From Deltaproteobacteria bacterium (GTDB lineage: Bacteria > Desulfobacterota > Syntrophia > Syntrophales > Smithellaceae): a stretch of 14,242 nucleotides of DNA. Both the position numbers and the translations under genes were made by a program. A model generated the notes under the pieces. The model saw nothing but the letters and a program-made list of their open reading frames with translations, was not told where the DNA came from and made no database searches. Every line of letters begins with the position of its first letter. The first letter of the stretch is position 1. Below are positions 13,323-14,242 of this stretch, piece by piece. The DNA lies in NCBI GenBank assembly GCA_009668925.1, contig SBEK01000107.1, forward strand, positions 1 to 14,242, written 5' to 3'.

Positions 13323-14242
13323 CTATTTTCCGGTCTTCAGTTGCAGGTACTGGTTCATCTGGGGCGGATCGAGCTCCATCCATTCCACTTTTTGGAGCAG
13401 CGACCATTCTTGATCGGTGTATTGCCGTTCCTTGTTATAGGTAAAGACACCGACAAATTTTACTTTACGGGAGTTTTTCCAGTATTCAACCAGCTCGGGT
13501 TTCTTAAAGAAGATATCATCCTGAATCAAAATAAAATCGAGAGGGTATTCTTTCTTGCCCAGGAAACCGAGAAAGAAAGTCGCCTTGCTGATCGGCGTGA
13601 TGTCGACGGAAGAATACTCATAGTTCAGAAACTGGAGACCCCAGTGATCGTTGAAAACCAGCCCTCCCACCAGGCATTCCGGGCAGGCGGCTTTGAGAGG
13701 TGCAATATTGTTCGCAAAAAAAGAGGATGCGAAAACATGATCCTGGAATCCGTAAGTCTTGATCATCTTACCCACCCACCTGCCAAACGCCTCGACGTTT
13801 TCCCCTTCTTCTTTCATGTCCAGCGAAACCATCGGCGTGACCCCCTGTGCTTTCCTGGCTTTGATCATCTCGAACAGTTCCACGACGGTCATAAAAGGCT
13901 GCGGCGGCAGTGCCGGATTGGCGGCGTTTTGCGGCACTCGGGATAGATCCTTGTATTTGTCGGAAAACGCACCCGGAAGCCCCGTAGCGCGTTTCATTAA
14001 ATAATCGTGGGAGACCAGACCGACCCGGTTTCCCTGGGCATCGACGAAGTCAATGATGTCCAGTTCAATATTCGGATTGGCGGAGTCAAGTGCTTTGGAA
14101 AGTGCGGCGCGGGAATTTTCCTGCGCAAATGAAGCATCACCCCGATGCCAGGCGGCGCCGGGAAAGTTGAAGGCGCTGCTCTCCCGGCAAAGCAGGAGGA
14201 CAAGAAGGGATACGGCCGCAAAAAAGACGCTGGACGGGTTAA
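13323..14242 (-). CDS. Exported glycerophosphodiester phosphodiesterase-like protein (5' end outside window)
   Basis: The reading frame stays open from the TAG at 13323 to the window edge (305 visible residues) and no start codon is visible, so the N-terminus is cut off. The first visible residues hold a signal-like hydrophobic stretch (VFFAAVSLLVLLL then CRESSAF). After it come the GDPD landmarks in order: AWHRGDASFAQENS (HR and the Glu), IELDIIDF (the Glu/Asp metal pair), VSHDYLMKRATG (second catalytic His), PPQPFMTVVELFEMIK, VSLDMKEE (family E/D-x-K position) and FASSF. GDPDs hydrolyse glycerophosphodiesters to glycerol-3-phosphate and an alcohol, using a metal such as Ca or Mg. A secreted or periplasmic location is inferred from the signal. 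An internal ATG at 13997 would remove both catalytic histidine regions and is not the start. A GDPD-fold phospholipase is an alternative. The lipoprotein gene follows after 23 bases. Confidence 0.8.
   Translation of the reverse strand, partial: NPSSVFFAAVSLLVLLLCRESSAFNFPGAAWHRGDASFAQENSRAALSKALDSANPNIELDIIDFVDAQGNRVGLVSHDYLMKRATGLPGAFSDKYKDLSRVPQNAANPALPPQPFMTVVELFEMIKARKAQGVTPMVSLDMKEEGENVEAFGRWVGKMIKTYGFQDHVFASSFFANNIAPLKAACPECLVGGLVFNDHWGLQFLNYEYSSVDITPISKATFFLGFLGKKEYPLDFILIQDDIFFKKPELVEYWKNSRKVKFVGVFTYNKERQYTDQEWSLLQKVEWMELDPPQMNQYLQLKTGK

Noticed and set aside
13997..14221. Minus-strand open frame of 74 codons at the right edge
   Set aside because: It overlaps the GDPD-like gene in another frame, and the GDPD frame carries the catalytic motifs throughout.
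1..14242. CRISPR arrays, tRNA or rRNA genes, integrases or transposases
   Set aside because: No regularly spaced repeats, cloverleaf-like segments, rRNA-like stretches or recombinase motifs were seen; this was by eye, not by a dedicated search.

Overview
This 14.2 kb stretch looks like chromosomal DNA from a Gram-negative bacterium. The gene content fits a Desulfobacterota/deltaproteobacterial (Syntrophales-like) genome, but that is an inference from gene style: lipoproteins, a DUF1566 protein, FlgT/CsgG-type envelope proteins and a YidC with a large periplasmic domain. No rRNA, tRNA, CRISPR array, integrase or transposase was seen. Nearly every gene is on the minus strand. The only plus-strand gene is the one at 11610-12503.

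Layout, left to right. (1) 35-595: a small membrane protein joining a rubredoxin-like zinc/iron ribbon to a DUF2231 membrane domain, with its own likely promoter. (2) 840-6152: four minus-strand genes read in the order 5013-6152, 4260-4982, 3177-4241, 840-3113. The first three are exported: a FlgT-N-like protein, a CsgG-like protein with a type I signal peptide, and a CsgG/FlgO-like lipoprotein with TPR repeats. The fourth is a 757-residue soluble protein ending in a divergent class III nucleotidyl-cyclase-like domain. Small gaps and good ribosome sites suggest the exported trio is one operon. The cyclase-like gene follows after 63 bases. (3) 6153-6511: 359 bases with no gene, holding a possible promoter and a mosaic of imperfect palindromic repeats. 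(4) 6512-11454: the conserved rpmH-rnpA-yidD-yidC-jag-mnmE cluster, minus strand. rpmH encodes only 45 residues and was found by reading the sequence directly. (5) 11610-12503: a divergent plus-strand gene for an exported FlgT-N-like + DUF1566 (Lcl) protein. Its stop lies one base from the stop of the next, convergent gene. (6) 12505-14242: an unrecognised lipoprotein preceded by a 5'-truncated exported glycerophosphodiester phosphodiesterase (GDPD)-like gene.

How they work together. Region 4 is core biology: ribosomal protein L34, the RNase P protein, membrane-protein insertion (YidD, YidC), an RNA-binding protein (Jag/KhpB) and tRNA wobble-uridine modification (MnmE). Regions 2 and 5 share an envelope theme: two unlinked proteins with the same FlgT-N-like module, and two CsgG-family paralogues in tandem. 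The FlgT/CsgG-type trio followed by a cyclase-like protein is the best candidate here for an undescribed system. Its function cannot be read from the sequence alone.
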